Below are positions 31,571-44,318 of a stretch of 64,000 bases of DNA, piece by piece. Position 1 is the stretch's first letter. Each line of letters starts with the position of its first letter. The translations under genes and the position numbers were made by a program. The notes under the pieces were generated by a model that saw only the letters and a list, made by a program, of their open reading frames with translations, ran no database searches and had not been told where the DNA came from. The stretch is from Zingiber officinale (taxonomy: Eukaryota > Streptophyta > Magnoliopsida > Zingiberales > Zingiberaceae), in NCBI RefSeq assembly GCF_018446385.1, contig NC_055991.1, positions 119,765,794-119,829,793 on the forward strand. The letters are read 5' to 3'.

Positions 31571-32324
31571 TCAACGACGGAGAGAAAGTGACGGCGTTCG
31601 GAACACAAACAGAAGGCATGATTTTATATTTAGGAAAATTTCACTTCGCTGCCTAACATTCACGTTATTTCATGAAATGCCTCCAGGTATTTAAAATCTT
31701 GCCAAAAATTGATCAAAAATCAAAATGGCGCCCAATGTTAATGGAATCATCGAAGTAACGTTTCTTTTTATTATTTTTTTTTATCAAAGAACGTATCATT
31801 CCATCAACCCCTATAAAATGATAGGACCATTATCAAGAATAATTTATCATCTTCTATCACATATATTAAATCAACTACTAAATTATACTATATGTTTATA
31901 ACAATTACTATTTCATATAACAACTACATAAATATTGTTAAATAGGACAAATTTGAATTGCAACAGCTATGATTTATAGTTGTTATAACATTTAAACATA
32001 ATATGGCTGAGTTTTAGTTAACTATATTTTCATAACTACTATAATATGAATATTAGATGAACATATCAAATTTACATTATAATTTCATAACTGATACCAC
32101 ATCAATTTTTAATAGATTAAGTACATGTTATAATACTTTAAAATCATAAATACTATAATATAAATATTGTTAATTATGTCGAAGTCTGAATGATTTAAAC
32201 TTTACTTAAAATCAACCTCTCAAAAAATCGATATCCATCTGATTAAAAATCAAAATTAGTCAAATAATATATTTAAGGATAGTTATGTCATTTTTCTAGG
32301 AGAGACAGTAGGGTGGGGCACCCT
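31571..32324. other. Intergenic AT-rich DNA upstream of PPR
   Basis: Contains the presumed PPR promoter (on the - strand, within about 31571-31800) and AT-rich sequence with no gene or clear repeat. Confidence 0.4.
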
Positions 32325-33775
32325 TTGATAGAACGCCTTGCTTATAATAAAAATGATAATTTATCAAAAGAAGTATACAGATTTTTAAATTTATCAAAAG
32401 ATGCATACTACTTTATTATTTACCAAAGAATACACCTTTTCACATGTTTTCTCCATTCTACCCTTCTAATTACTTTTCTTTTTATTTTCTCTGTCATTTC
32501 TCTCTCTCCTCTTTTCTCCTATGCATACAACTTTTTCCCCTTTCCTCTCCTCTTTTTCCCTCTCTTTTGCACGTCGATTCTTCTAAAAATATTTTAACAC
32601 ATCTGAAAAGTCGAAATAAACAATAGATAGCATATTTGAACTCATTGCAACCTCAGAAATCCGCAGAAACTGAAATGAGTGTAATCAGACTTCTCTAGGT
32701 CCACAGTAGATTTTGGTCGAAATCCATTGATCGACCTCAAGAGCTCCGATTGCACCTATTTTAGTTCCTGTGGATTCTGGGGTTGCAAAGAGTTCAAATA
32801 TGATATCCATTATTTATTTCGACTTCTCAGATGTGTTAAAATATAATAAAGAAGAATCGTCAAAATTCTCCACGTTGGCCCACATTAGGCCTGATATGAT
32901 TTTATATCAGGCCCAACGTGGAGAATTTTGGTGATCCTTTCTTATTACATTTTAACACCTCTGAGAAGTCCAAATAAAAAATGAATAGCATATTTGAACT
33001 CCTTGCAACCTCAGAAATCCACAGGAACTTAAATGGGTACAATCGGAGCTCTCTAGGTCTATCGGTGGGTTTCGACCACTGATAGATATAGAGAGCTCCG
33101 ATTACACCTATTCCAATTCCTGTGGATTTCTAGGATTGCAAAGAGTTCAAATATGCTATCTATTGTTTATTTCGGCTTCTTAGAGGTATTAAAATGTAAT
33201 AAGGAAGAGTCGTCAAAATTCTCCGCGTGCCTGATATGTATCAGGCCCAACGTGGAGAATTTTGACGATTATTTCTTATTATATTTTAACACCCCTGAAA
33301 AGTCGAAATAAATAATGGATAACATATTTGAACTCCTTGCAACCCGAAAAATCCACAGGAACTGAAATAGGTGCAATTGGATCTCTCGAGGTTCATAAGT
33401 GAATTTCGACCAAAATTCATTGATGAACTTAGAGAGCTTCGATTGCACCCATTTCAGTTTATGTGGATTTCTAAGGTTTCAACGAGTTCAAATATACTAT
33501 CCATTGTTTATTTCAGTTTCTCAAAAATGTTAAAATGTTTTAGAAGAGTCAACGTGTAAAAGAAAGGAAAAAAGAGGGGAGGAAAGAAAAGAAACGTTGC
33601 ATAGGAGAAAAGAGAAGAGAGAGAAATGACAGAGAAAATAAAAAGAAAAGTAATCATGGGTAGAATGGGAAAAATATTGTAAAAAGATGGATCTTTGATA
33701 AATAATAACATAGCAGGTGTCTTTTGATAAATTTTCGATAAAAATGATAATTTATCAAAGGATATGATCCAGGTT
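32325..33775. mobile_element. Foldback element of tandem hairpins, copy 2
   Basis: Inverted arms of about 230 bp or more: the left arm starts CCTTTGATA near 32322 and continues through TTTATCAAAAG and TCTGTCATTTCTCTCTC to CTCCTATGCA. The reverse complement of 33600-33760 matches it closely. Inside are three hairpins (about 32610-32820, 32970-33180 and 33300-33530) with the TTTGAACTCCTTGCAA and GAGCTCTCTAGGTC arms of copy 1. Palindromic spacers contain GGCCTGATATGA and CCACGTTGGGCC-like pairs. No coding capacity and no captured exon. No convincing target duplication was found. Confidence 0.7.
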
Positions 33776-34281
33776 TAATGCTAATGGACCATGAACAGGT
33801 GAGGTGAGATAGTAGTAGACATCGGACGGATGGTTGTGGGTCATCTTATATCATAATTATAAGAACAAGGTAAAGCGAAAAGTGAGAAAGAGTCGATTGA
33901 GACGAGATGCCTCCAAGATAATTTAGACTCTAGAGACCTTTACTATAGTAAATGAACGTAGATTAAAATTGATGGGGTTCTTTTAGTAAATGCAATTCAA
34001 GTGAAGTGCCTTGGTGTCGTAATGCAAATCACTCCCACATCGATCTAACTGAATCTCGAAGTGGCTATTTGATCAAGACTTTAAACTCTGTCGTGAACAC
34101 AAATTTAGAGATCACTTAAAGCATCCATGTGCAACATTTTACTTATTTTAGATGGCAACTTAAACCCGAGTCAATAAATATGGTCATTGGAATAGGTGAG
34201 GATGTGAGAATTTGGAAGGGTTTGTCATGTTTCATTGCTTGCTTGGGTTTTGTTTAGTATGTTGGTAGATGGACGAAGATC
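33776..34281. other. Upstream region of the TANGO2 gene
   Basis: No repeat recognised. It probably holds the promoter; a TATA box follows at 34282. Confidence 0.4.
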
Positions 34282-34290
34282 TATATATAT
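34282..34290 (+). promoter_or_regulatory. Probable TATA box of the TANGO2 gene
   Basis: TATATATAT 48 bp before the start codon, implying a very short 5' leader of roughly 25 nt. Confidence 0.5.
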
Positions 34291-34337
34291 TGTATTTCAT
34301 CGGGAAAAGAAGAAAAGAAGACTAGAGAAAAAACAAG

Positions 34338-35767
34338 ATGTGCATTGTTGCATGGCTTTGGCAAGATCATCCTCTCTACCCACTAATCCTTTTGCACAAT
34401 AGAGATGAGTTTCATGATAGGTATGACGAAACCTAGTTTCATCGTTTTCTTATTGTTGTTTCTTTTGTTGTGAAAGATTGATTATCTTGTTCATTCTAAT
34501 ACTTGAATTCTTCATTTATAGTCTTTGTCCTAGTGCCGAGGATTTGTATCTAAATTGTGAATTATATACATTGTTTGTAACTTTTAAGAGAGATCTCAAA
34601 GGATACATATGTAAACCTAGAAGCTAACCAAAGGAATGGTGTCAGGCCTACGGATCCGGTGGGATGGTGGGGAAAGGGCACCAAGATCTTGGGAGGAAGG
34701 GATGGCTTATGCGGCGGAACATGGTTGGGTTGCACGAGGGATGGAAGGTTGGCTTTCCTCACCAATGTGTTGGAGCCTGATGTCCTCCCCTGCGCAAGAA
34801 CAAGAGGAGACTTGCCTCTTAGGTTTCTTCAGGTAGGTCATGCATCCTTATAAGCCCCCTTTATAGCTGTAGAATGTGTCGAGATTTAATCTCAATCATT
34901 CGTATAAATTGGTTTGTTTGAGTCCTTGAACAAAAATTAGACCATTGCAGGGGAGGATGAGCCCACTAGAATTTGCAGAGGAATTGAAGGAGGAAGCAAA
35001 TGAGTATAATGGGTTTAATCTCATAGTTGCTGACATTTCTGCTAAGCTCATGGTTTATGTATCAAATAGACCAAAAGGGGAACCTGTTACTATACAAATG
35101 GTCTCACCAGGCCTTCATGTGCTTTCAAATGCGAAATTGGACACCTCCTGGCATAAGGTGAGCAAAGAATTAGGTCGGGTTTCATATCTAATCGGGTCAT
35201 GCAACAAAATATTATATGTTGCTATCGTCAATGTTTAACCTTCCATAGGCACAATGCCTTCGCACGGGTTTCATCAACCTAATTCTAAATTATGGAGACG
35301 AAGAGGTTATCCATCCCAAAGACATGATCGAGAAGCTCATGTGTGACACCACAAAAGCTGATAGAGAAAGCTTGCCCAACACTGGCTGCGATCTGGACTG
35401 GGAACTCAATTTGAGCTCCATTTTTGTTGAGGTCAAGACCAAACTAGTAAGTGCAAGTCGAACCCTTTTTTCTTTTTATTTCCTTCGCAAGACTCTCCTT
35501 AAGGAATTTTATGGAGGGTGTCTTTTTAGCCATTCGGTCTGGGCATGTCAAGCATGTCTAGATTAAAAAAGATCATAAGATTTGTGCTCATGTAGCCTAG
35601 CCAATTCCTTTGTTTTGTATCCAATTGGACAGGGACTCTATGGAACAAGGAGCTCTGCTGCTTTGACTGTGAAAGCAGATGGAAATGTTAGCTTCTATGA
35701 GAAATACTTGGAGAATGAAGTGTGGAAGGAGCACACTGTGGCATATGATACCGAGAAGATACGTTAG
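34338..35767 (+). CDS. TANGO2: TANGO2 homologue (NRDE family)
   Basis: Five exons, 34338-34420, 34646-34832, 34951-35157, 35249-35446 and 35633-35767, join in frame to about 269 residues, the normal family length. The N terminus MCIVAWLWQDHPLYP carries the invariant Cys2, and the HNRDEFHDR motif (residues 20-28) names the NRDE family. Further family blocks are LGGRDGLCGGTW, GRLAFLTNVLEP, TRGDLPLRFLQ, VSNRPKGEP and GLHVLSNAKLDTSWHK, and near the end GLYGTRSSAALTV. TANGO2 was named for Golgi organisation in Drosophila. Human loss causes metabolic crises, and roles in lipid or haem handling have been proposed; the plant function is not settled. All introns are small GT-AG. The gene is convergent with OEP21 612 bp away. 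Confidence 0.93.
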
Positions 35768-36379
35768 AGAATGATTGGGGTTAATTAGGATAACTACTCG
35801 TGTCATAGTTTAAATTGCCATTGTGGGAAGGGTAAATACAGTTTACCCGCTTATGCTTCAGTTCCTTTTGCCTAGTTATCGTGATTTATTTCTATCGGTT
35901 TGTAACTTTATCATTATCCCTATTCTAAATTATGTTGTCTCAATTGTTTGGCCGATACTGAAAAAAAATATTTTAAACAAAAGGAGCTAAAGTGATAATT
36001 TTTAATGTGGAAGGGGAGGAAGAAGATGAACAAGTGCAAACTCGACACCTAAGAAGGAAGTGATAGTGTAGTTCTTTTGGAGAAACATTGAATGAACGGA
36101 TCGAATGTAGCAATGCTCAACACTCATAAAGGGAGAGGGGTCAATGTGATTGAATCTTTGACATGAAAATTTAACAACTGAGAAGGGGGGAGCTAGTGCA
36201 GAAGCTAGTTGCCAACAACGATGGAACAAAAACAGGGAGAACATGAAAGAACATTACTCAATAACAACAATCGAAAATGGGTGTCATGCTATCAATACAA
36301 TGCCATAGGGTAGAGATGAATCAACTCAAGCCTTCAAAAATGAGTCTCAGAAACCTGCCATAAATGGTAAAGGTAAGGA
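35768..36379. other. Spacer between convergent TANGO2 and OEP21
   Basis: Contains both 3' untranslated regions; no repeat or gene recognised. Confidence 0.4.
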
Positions 36380-39300
36380 TCAGAGATCAAATCTTACATT
36401 CCATTTTCCATTGACATCGGCGTTAAGGGTCCAATTATTTTCTCTGATCTGTAAATACGGCACCTGCATTAGTGAGAAAACATTAGGCCTTATTTCATTT
36501 GTAAAAAATTTCTCCTTGCGTTGAGAAAAAAAACAACTATTTATCATCAACGTTTTGACCATTCACTTTTAACGAATTCAAAGGTGTCAAAAAAAAAGTT
36601 AGTGATAGGAATTTTTATCCTCAAACAAGATAGTGCATTATGATCATCGAAAGTTACCTGTCCCCAGAAATATATCATAAATACCTAAAAACATTAAGTA
36701 ATAAGAAGATGCAATGGGATGCCATTTTCTAGAAGATAATAAGGTAATTGAACTAGAATTTAATGGGGAGATAAGAATCATGCAGCCCATCCTTTAGGGG
36801 TGTAAACGAATCAACCATGCCAAGCTTAACTTTCTTCAAGCTTGTTTTATTTTTTTATCGAGAATATTCAAGTTTGTTTATTAAAAAATCTCATTAAGCT
36901 CGAGCCAAGTTTGAACTTTTTATCAAGCTCAACTAACAACATAGTTGTCCTTATAATTTTGGTTAAATGTTTATTAAATCGATGAAACTTATATTATTTC
37001 CTTACTTTTAATTTATTATGAATATAATTTAAGATTGTAAATTTTATAAAATACTATATTCTTAGTTTTCTTACATTTTTATGAATTTGAATAAAAAATA
37101 AGAAATAAATTATAATTAAAATTTCACATTAATAAATTGTTCATGAACATTAGTGAACCGAGCTCACAAATGTAAAAGCTTATTTCTTTTATATATACTT
37201 TCACTATTGGACAAACATAAACAAATTTGTTCACAAACATGTGGTTCATTTCCAGCCCTACTAGTCCTAGATAATGGGATATAAACCTGACATTCTAGCC
37301 TACTGAATGAGAATTGAGAAGTTGAGGCTTTTCTCTCCTTTTAGTCATCACCAACATAGGGTATGAATATCTATATATTAAAGAGGAATATGCCCCTCTG
37401 AATCTTAATCCCACAAGATTATTTTCTACCGGCTGGACTGGGCCCATAATATTCTACAGTGTAAAATGGAGGGCTCTCTCGAACTTCGGAATTGTTGGTT
37501 TGAATGCAATCAAGGTTCTGTTATCAGTCTTACCATACCGTACAACTTCCACTGTAATCCAAAGCAACTTTCAAGTGTCTACTGACATATGGCAAGACCA
37601 GGAGTCCCTTAATGGTAACTGTGGGAGAAAGCATGACTTTACAATCCCATGAAACGTACGCGAGCTACCACAATACCCAACACATCAAAACCCACCATTC
37701 AAGATTGTGTATATGCTGAATGTAACCGCTTACACAGATAGTCAATTAGAACACATTGCGAGTGCGGTCTAAGGGGTCTACTAGCACAGCTTGCTCAGGA
37801 TGATATATACAACTAGGAGTTCATGATGCAGATCTAAGTTGCCAAGTGTCATCTAGGGAAAGACACATACCTGGTTACTGATATCATATCCAAATTTAAT
37901 CCTCACATCTTGTTCTTTCTGGAAATTGAGAATGGCCCATGCTAACTCAACTGCACCTTTTGCCTTCCTCTACAGATATAAATAATAACTCTTTTAAGGT
38001 AAATTGAGAATTTCAAGTTTATGAAAACAGTCAGAATGTACATAACACTGTCATACTGATGTAACAATCACAGACAAGATAGAAAACTAACTATCAATAA
38101 ATTAACCAGGGGCTCGTCTCCACTCGACATATGATATATGGTACGAGACAGAAGTTAAGAATCATATTACAAACTAATAATTTGGATTGTAAATGAAAAA
38201 GAAAATGACTAAGAGACAATTGAGCATAAATAAACTTGACTTATACTTAAACCCCTCCCTTACCTGTAGAGAAAAGCCTGAACAATAGAGAAAAGCTGAA
38301 ACAATGAAGCTTATGTACAAAGGGACAATCACACTCAAAGTATTTCTCTCACATGACACCTATTATTGCTGAAAGCAATTGTCTCGTAATGCTCATCTCA
38401 CTAGTGATACCATACTATGCCCAAAGAGAAATTAAGAATGTGCAACATAATCTATACAATTATCATCATCATGTGGGACAAACCAATAATAAACTACACT
38501 CACTTCAAACTTTGAGTTGTTACTTTTGCATGAACTCTATTACATAATTTTCATGTCCTATTGAGCTAACGAGCAGTAAAACTATACTGAATGCAAACAA
38601 TGAGCTCGGACGAAGTGCATAATATAATTCTCACAAGTGAGTTACTTAATGGGATCAGTACGCCAGTAATTTATATATTTAGCCCAAACAACAAGCTATT
38701 ACTTGTGCAGACAATTTGTCATGCGGTTGTGAGTAGATGAAATGGTGATCAAACATAACCATTACCACCATAAGTAAGAATACAACATTGTCATGAATGA
38801 TCTTGCGTGACTTGCCTCATTGAGAATATCAAACTCAGGCAAATGATAAGATATTTACTAATGATTCTAATATAAACTGAAAAGTGTCTTGGTTTAAATA
38901 TGAAGTAGTAGAGCAAAAGAAAAAGGGCATCAATCACATCCAACATCTTAAACAGAACTGCAATTCAGATTGACAATTTCACTTGCAAATTGACTTAGCT
39001 AAGAGATATTGCCACACAGGCTTTTCTGTCAAATGACAATCCTGAAACAGTGAACATAAATCAATGAAGAGTCAATGAAAAATATCAGTAACATAGAATT
39101 TAACCCAACCCCCATAGTGAACCATGGTACAAATAATCAAGCCCTATTATCCAGAAATGTCTACAAGTAATTTTAGATTATCCGTAGTATTCAACAAACC
39201 TAGAGGCAAGAACCATTAAAATTATCCTTGAACTAGGCTCACTCAATGATGACTTAACTGGCTGGTTATGATACTTCAAATCAATTTATCATTCAAATGT

Positions 39301-40211
39301 GTGTTCTCAATTCAAGAAGAAAAGAGTAACAAATTACATCCAAGACAATGCTCATATCTCTTAGTCATTATAGAAATTTCACAATTTAAATTGGAAAAAA
39401 ATGGGAAATATCAAAAAGCACAAACCTCCTTAAATCCTTCAGCAAAAGAGTACCTCCCTTTCAAGTTTATGCCCGCTAATCCATTGGCTGTGATTGGGAA
39501 TGCCCTCTTTGCTTGAACAGTATAGCTCAGTTTCTCATCTTTGTTAAATTGGACGCCCATACCCATGCTGGCTGACGCCTACTCGATCAGAACAAAAGTC
39601 ACTCCACAAACACAGATTCTTATTATGTTCAAAGCATATACTAGCGCAAAAGATGTACCTCAGGATAAAAATGCCGAAACATTAAAGAAAGATAACTAGG
39701 ACTTCCAGATTTGGTGTCTAGCTCCGCATGAGCCTGATAGGATACAATATAATTAGTTTCTCCAGAAAGAAAACAGAAAAATTCAGCAACACCGTGAAAT
39801 TCATCATTTCTAAACAAGAAACAAGAATACAATATAATTAGTTTCTCCAGAAAGAAAAAACAGAAAAATTCAGCAACACCATGGAATTCATCATTTCTAA
39901 ACAAGAAACAATAATCATAGGAAGCAATGCATGAAACATTTAGCCCTAAAAGCACAAATGGAAGATCCGTACTAATTTTTCTCCTTTTTTTTAGCTAGAT
40001 ATTCTGATCTATATGGAGAAAGTCCAAAGTCCAAAGCTAATTGTTTCCTTCTTACGAAAACAGAAAGATCCAGTCCCGACGCAAAGGAGAGAGGGAAGTA
40101 AGGATGGGAATGAACCTGGAGTAGGGTATCGGAGGCGAGTGGAATCCTCTCCTTGGCGTGGATGCGAAGGGACTTGGAATCACCATCGTACCTCAGCGAG
40201 CTCTGCATCAT
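36380..40211 (-). CDS. OEP21: Outer envelope pore protein 21 (OEP21), chloroplastic
   Basis: Five exons on the - strand: 40116-40211, 39659-39733, 39426-39578, 37871-37969 and 36380-36463, all phase 0, giving 168 residues, close to known OEP21 (about 165-177). Key blocks are [18 protein letters not shown] at the N terminus, [11 protein letters not shown] with [46 protein letters not shown], and the strongly conserved ending [20 protein letters not shown] followed by WNVRFDL. OEP21 is a small beta-barrel, rectifying anion channel in the plastid outer envelope, linked to exchange of phosphorylated carbohydrates and regulated by ATP and triose phosphate. Two adjacent ATGs occur; the second (40206-40208) matches the usual N terminus best. 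Intron 4 holds a MITE and intron 1 an 85-bp tandem duplication. Confidence 0.95.
36795..37260. mobile_element. hAT-like MITE in OEP21 intron 4
   Basis: Starts TAGGGGTGTAAACGAA; the reverse complement of its end starts TAGGGCTGGAAATGAAC, a match to the common plant hAT MITE ends. The subterminal part repeats CAAGCTT and GAGCTCG motifs. An 8-bp target duplication is not clear (CCATCCTT against CTAGTCCT), so the borders are approximate. Confidence 0.55.
39743..39912. repeat. 85-bp tandem duplication in OEP21 intron 1
   Basis: Two nearly identical 85-bp units beginning TACAATATAATTAG (39743 and 39828), differing by a couple of substitutions and a small A-run change. A recent local duplication, with no effect on exons. 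Confidence 0.9.
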
Positions 40212-40288
40212 CCTTCCTGCTCCAACCCTAGCGGAGCAGCAGTAGAAGAAGATAAGATGGCCGGACGCTTCAGGGGACTGCGTCGTTC

Positions 40289-40295
40289 ATTTATA
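40289..40295 (-). promoter_or_regulatory. Probable TATA box of OEP21
   Basis: TATAAAT on the - strand, about 80 bp upstream of the start codon. Confidence 0.5.
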
Positions 40296-40563
40296 GAAGA
40301 AAAAAGATGGAAAAAAAAAACAATGAACTGTTGACTTAAAAAAATCAATTTAAAATGTTTTGGTTAATATTTAAGTTAACTCGAATAGGATCGTATCAAT
40401 CATTTCGACAATTCGACCACATGTTGAACTAGTTTTTTTTTTTAAAAAAATAAATAAATAAATAAATAATAGATAAGTTTCTAAAACATTTATATCATAA
40501 TTTTAAAATTATCAAATCTTAACCACTTTTTCATTTTACTTTCATCTTTATATCAATTCGATT

Positions 40564-41038
40564 TAGGGGTGTCAATTCAGATGGATCGGATCGGATCGGA
40601 TTGGATTAGGTCGGGTTGAGTTTTTTTTTTTTAACCCAACCCGAACCCGAGTTCAACCCAAAACACCTCAACCCGAACCCGACCAACCTGATCAACCCGA
40701 ACCTGACCCATATAACCCGAAAATTCTATTCAAAACGACTTTTTTGGACTATTTTCCCTATAATTCTTCACTTTTATCTCAATACTCCATCATTATCATA
40801 CAAACATGATATTAATATACATAAAAACATCTAAATTTTTAAAATAAAATTTGATTTAACAAAAAAAAAACCCACAAAACCTTATATTTAAGTCAACCCG
40901 GGTCAACCCGAACCCAACCCGAAACTTTTTTACTCTCCAACTCTCCAACCCGAACCCGAAAATGCCCAACCCAAACCTGATTTTTTTCAGGTCGACTCGG
41001 GTTGGGTCGTCGGGTCGGGTTCATTTTTGACACCCCTA
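40564..41038. mobile_element. hAT MITE with 8-bp target duplication
   Basis: Ends TAGGGGTGTCAA... and, reverse-complemented, TAGGGGTGTCAAAAAT. Perfect 8-bp duplications ATTCGATT lie at 40556-40563 and 41039-41046. Subterminal regions are packed with ACCCGAACCC and GGGTCGGGTT motifs in opposite orientations. 475 bp, no coding capacity. Confidence 0.9.
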
Positions 41039-41049
41039 ATTCGATTGAA

Positions 41050-42570
41050 AAAAATCAACCGATTAATTTTTTTTCTAGGGGAATCAATTTTTTTCTATTC
41101 AAAAAATTTATAAGTCAATTTTAGTTAAAATTGATTGATGGATCTAAAGACTTCGGAATAATATAATTGTAAAAATACTATCAAATATCAATTTGACCTA
41201 ATATATTTTAAAATAATAATTTTTTGAACACGAATTAATTTTTCGGACATATTCATATTCAAAAAATCATTGTTTTCAATATATTAGATCAAATTGATAT
41301 TTGATAGCATTTTTACATTCAGGAGAACTAAACAAATGTATAGAAACTAGTTTCATGTTATTTCGAGTTCTCTACGTCCATCAACAGGTTTCGACCAAAA
41401 TTAGCTGATGGACTTAAAAATATTAGAATGATATGAAATCAGTTCTTATATGTTCATCTAGTTCTTCTTATTATAAAAATACTATCAAACATCAATTTGA
41501 CGTAATATATTTAGAGTAGTATTTTTTTTGAAACTATGACTGAATGAACTTAAATAAAATTAATTTAGGTTCATTCAACCAAAATTAGTTGATGGACCTA
41601 GAGAGCTTAGAATGAAGTGAAATCAGATTTTATGAGTTCTTTTAGTTCTTATGATTATATTCATATCCTCAAACATCAATTTAACTTAATATATTGATAG
41701 CAATGATTTTTTAAACATATATATCCAAAAAATTAATTTGTGTTCAAAAAATCACCACTCTCAATATATTGGGTCAAATTGATATTTGATAGTAATTTTA
41801 CAATAAGGAGAACTAGATGAACACATATGAACTGATTTCATATTATTTCGAGGTTTCTAGCTCCATTAGTCAGTTTCAGCTAAAATAGGCTGATGGACCT
41901 AAAGATCTCAAAGTGACATGAAACCAGTTCTTATATTTTCGTCTAGTTCTCCTGATTATAAAAATACTATCAAGCATCAATTTAACCTAATATATTGAGA
42001 GCAGTGATTTTTTGAACACGAATTAGTTTTTAGACACATTCATGTTTAAAAAATAATTGCTCTCAATATATTGGGTCAAATTAATGTTTGATATCATTTT
42101 TACAATCAGGAGAACTAGATGAACACATATGAACTGATTTCATATAATTTCGAGGTCTCTAGCTCCATTAGTCAGTTTCAGCTAAAATAGGCTGATCGAC
42201 CTAAAGATCTCAAAATGACATGAAACCAGTTCTTATATTTTCGTCTAGTTCTCCTAATTATAAAAATACTATCAAGCATCAATTTAACCTAATATATTGA
42301 GAGTAGTGATTTTTTGAACACGAATTAGTTTTTAGACACATTCATATTTAAAAAATAACTACTCTCAATATACTGGGTCAAATTAATGTTTGATATCATT
42401 TTTACAATCAGGAGAACTAGATGAACACATAGGAGCTAATTCCTTATCATTATGAAATCTCTAGATCCATTAGCTGAATTTGGCTGAAACTGATTGATGG
42501 ATTTTTCTAACACATAGAAAGAAAATCAATTCGACTGGAAAAAAAATCAGACTAATTTTTTTTTCTAGTG
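41050..42570. mobile_element. Foldback element of tandem hairpins, copy 3 (diverged)
   Basis: Tandem hairpins with a period near 300 bp and centres near 41395, 41575, 41870 and 42180. Arms contain AGGAGAACTAGATGAACA and loops of the kind TAGCTCCATTAGTCAG...CTGATGGACCTAAAG. Spacers contain TCAATATATTGGGTCAAATT and its complement. The ends (about 41050-41150 and 42440-42570) are inverted copies rich in CTAGTGAAGTTGATTT-like sequence. The CTC-TAG-GTCCATC core and overall plan echo copies 1 and 2, so a distant common origin is likely. No protein coding. Confidence 0.6.
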
Positions 42571-42859
42571 AAGTTGATTTGAGGACGAGGATAAAATAGG
42601 AAGTGAGTACGCGATTTGATAATTTTAAAACTATAATATGTGATTTGAGTATTTAGAAAACTTATTTACTGGTTCAATAAAAATTGTAGTTTTTTTATTT
42701 TATAAAAAATTAAATGGCCAAAAATAAAAGGACATCATTTTCAAAATAGTCAATGCACATTCCATTTCCAATTAAATTCAAATGGATGCCCCATTAAACA
42801 TGAATGATTTAAAATACCTTGATAAATTTGGTTGAGGATTATCCTTGATAACCTTGGTT

Positions 42860-43515
42860 ATCCATCTAAGGTTATCAACAAAAAACCTGTTTGGTTTAAA
42901 TAATCGATGATTCCTGAGTAATGCTTCATGTCCGACACGTCAGCAAAAAGGGCATGCAACCAGGAATCGAAAAACTTCGGAAAACTGAGATTTTTCTTGA
43001 TTCCGGGGTTATCAAATTTTTTTTTACCCAAAATACCCTCGGATAAAAGAAAAATGTGAAAAAGTAAAATGTAAAGAAAAATGAAAAATATAAAAAATAA
43101 AATAAAAAAAACGTATTTTAAAAAAAAAACATTAAAAAAATGGTAAAAAACTTTAAAAAATTAAAAAAATAGAAAAAACATTAAAAAAATTAAAAAAACA
43201 CATAAAAAAAAATAGAAAAAACATTAAAATTTAAAAAAAAAAACAAAAAAACATAAAAAAATTAGAAAAAACGTAAAAAATTTTAAAAAGTAAAAAAATA
43301 ATAAAAAATGTTAAAAAACATTAAAAAAATTAAAAAATTGGAAAATGTAAAAAAACCTAAAAATTTTTAAAAACCTAAAAGATAAAAAATAAAAAAGTAA
43401 AAAAATAAAAAAAACTTTAAAAAAAATTTAAAATTTAAAAACATAAAAAAACAAAATAAAAAAATATATAAAAATAAAAAAAACATGAAAATATAGTAAA
43501 ATATAATAGAGTTTA

Positions 43516-43580
<65 letters not shown>

Positions 43581-43795
43581 GTATAGTTAGTTTTGTAACT
43601 AAGGGTAATCTAGTCAAATACTAAACTAGGTTATTCATTAAAACCTTCAAACAAACATATTTTTGTTGCATTACCTAGATTGAACCAAACAACATTTGGT
43701 TATGTTTTATTCCCCATAATCTTGGTTATGTGATTACCTGGTAATTACATAACCAAGATTATACATGATAACTTATACCAAACACACCCTTATAT
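42860..43795. mobile_element. MITE-like element with A-rich and triplet-repeat core
   Basis: The left part reads GTTTGGTTTAAATAATC; the reverse complement of the right end reads GTGTTTGGTATAAGTTATC, a terminal motif common in plant MITEs. The right subterminal region has its own palindrome (GGTTATGTGATTACC). The core 43020-43500 is low-complexity A-rich sequence, followed by the inverted triplet repeat at 43517-43580. Superfamily and target duplication are uncertain. Confidence 0.45.
43517..43580. repeat. Inverted triplet microsatellite (TAA)n(TTA)n
   Basis: About ten AAT/TAA repeats run directly into about eleven ATT/TTA repeats, forming one perfect AT-only palindrome of about 64 bp. Confidence 0.95.
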
Positions 43796-44318
43796 TATAC
43801 AAGCACTTGATCGTGTAGAAGCTACATGCTAGCTTCTACAACGTGTAGAAGCTACATGCTAGCTTCTACAACGTGTAGAAGGTTCGATCCTCAGGGTGCC
43901 ATTGTCTAGGGTTAGCGTTCCGACCATGCGCTTTCAGTTGTGTACCTGTATTTACCTTCCTCCATATCTGTAGGACCGACTCTAGGGGGGCCGCTGATGT
44001 GACGGTTCCACATTTTTTTTTCTATAACGTGTAGAAGTTATATGCTAACCTTTATACTATCGATTGTGATCAAATAATGTTCATTTGATAGTCTCCATCA
44101 GTTATTTTAATTAAGTTATCACTCCTAGAATCACTCATATCAGTTATTTTAATTAGGTTATCACTCATAGAAGCAAAATCAAAATAATATAAAATTACTA
44201 TTGTGAAAACTAGCAACCGGCTTCTACACTATGTAGAAGCTAACATATAACTTTTACACTAGGTAGAAGCTACATGCTAACTTCTACCTAACCGAGTGAT
44301 CAAATAATATAAGGATAT
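43790..44318. mobile_element. MITE with GTAGAAGCTAC motifs
   Basis: The left end CTTATATTATACAAGCACTT followed by GTAGAAGCTACATGCTAG matches the reverse complement of the right end (44270-44318: CCTTATATTATTTGATCACT, then GTAGAAGTTAGCATG). Motif GTAGAAGCTACATGCTAGCT is tandemly repeated near the left end. A SINE fragment was inserted inside it. Confidence 0.6.
43882..44025 (+). mobile_element. 5'-truncated SINE with 12-bp target duplication
   Basis: Begins inside the RNA polymerase III B box (GTTCGATCC) and runs colinear with the SINE at 51480-51672 to a terminal T run. It is flanked by AACGTGTAGAAG at 43870-43881 and 44026-44037. Nested inside the MITE 43790-44318. Confidence 0.85.
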
